Positions 63,451-64,000 of a DNA stretch of 64,000 bases are shown piece by piece. Numbering within the stretch: the stretch's first letter is position 1; the number at the start of each line of letters is the position of its first letter. The DNA is from Xiphias gladius (Eukaryota > Chordata > Actinopteri > Istiophoriformes > Xiphiidae). Made by a program: the position numbers and the translations under genes. Location: contig NC_053413.1 in assembly GCF_016859285.1 (NCBI RefSeq), forward strand, positions 22,994,001-23,058,000. Direction: 5' to 3'. The notes under the pieces were generated by a model, which did no database searches, was not told the DNA's origin, and worked only from the letters and a program-made list of their open reading frames with translations.

Positions 63451-63754
63451 GTGAGGGGTTGTGATCACTACGGCTAAGACGACCTTTTTTTTACCTGACC
63501 TTTATTGAGCTGCCTTTTTCTGACTCTCAGGTGTCATGCCCTTTTTGTATTGTTTTTGATTCGGACATTTCTTGGATTCAGACAAAAGAAAATAACTAAT
63601 ATTTAAAAAAAAAGATAAAAGGGATTCAGTATTTGTGAGATTGTATTGAAATTGTATCGTAGGCTTCAAAATAGCTTGCTGATCCTTGCACTGATAAATA
63701 AAAAAGAATGATCGTGAAAATAAAATCAAAAAACGGTCGCATTTTTTAAAATTC

Positions 63755-63880
63755 CTTGTTTTGTCGAATTAAGAATCCGAAAAAAACAGAGAGAGGCAGA
63801 AAATTCTCACCTCCAAAGAGCTGATACCAGCATAATTTTGGCATTTTTGCCTGAAAAAAGCGAAGAAAAAGTTAATACGT
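63755..63880 (-). repeat. 'attaatcgattag' family repeat, fragment (copy 9)
   Basis: Short fragment with TTCTCACCTCCAAAGAGCTG and TTTTGGCATTTTTGCCTGAA, in the vangl2 intron that runs off the window. The rest of 63451-64000 shows no exon. Confidence 0.5.
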
Positions 63881-64000
63881 TACCAAAATAGCTGAGGTTG
63901 TAAGAAGTCAGGCATCTAAAATACCCCCAAAACTTTGGATGTCTGAAGCCTGAGACCACACTTGAAATTTTAGATGTAACTGCAGACGGTTTCTGGCGGA

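Overview
This window is nuclear DNA from a ray-finned fish, most likely a percomorph teleost. The genes are vertebrate, their introns are short (mostly 80 bp to 2 kb), and the introns hold short interspersed repeats familiar from percomorph genomes, with many CA/TG microsatellites. No bacterial, viral or organellar genes were recognised, and the species cannot be named from sequence alone.

Four protein-coding genes lie in tandem on the + strand. pex19 (2824-8008, 8 exons, 292 aa) encodes the peroxisomal membrane-protein import receptor. copa (11235-26328, 30 exons, 1222 aa) encodes the COPI coat alpha subunit. ncstn (27158-42538, 17 exons, 701 aa) encodes nicastrin of gamma-secretase. vangl2 (start codon 56455, six coding exons, 439 codons seen, 3' end beyond the window) encodes the planar cell polarity protein. 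Every exon was placed by hand from AG/GT borders and reading-frame continuity; the totals fall within a few residues of the mammalian proteins. The four genes form a conserved vertebrate synteny block (human 1q23) rather than one pathway, although COPI, gamma-secretase and Vangl2 all belong to the secretory membrane system.

Layout: 1-2700 is a CpG-rich edge with an RFX-type X-box, then repeats and sequence I cannot assign. 8009-10900 holds the pex19 3' UTR and spacer. About 830 bp separate the copa stop from the ncstn start. 42539-45580 is the ncstn 3' UTR and spacer. 45580-46900 is a GC-rich candidate vangl2 promoter with long homopolymer tracts. 46900-56142 is a long, repeat-rich vangl2 5' intron. 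Intronic repeats include hAT-like MITEs (one nested inside another), a degraded hAT/ZBED fragment antisense in ncstn, and about nine copies of one AT-rich family.

The observation most worth following is at vangl2. The reading frame stays open for 74 codons upstream of the usual ATG (in-frame stop at 56230). It contains an ATA codon in strong initiation context followed by 55 protein-like codons, which suggests an N-terminally extended Vangl2 made from a non-AUG start. Other points are an in-frame membrane anchor created if ncstn intron 15 is retained, short upstream ORFs before pex19, copa and ncstn, and a gene orientation unlike that of mammals.
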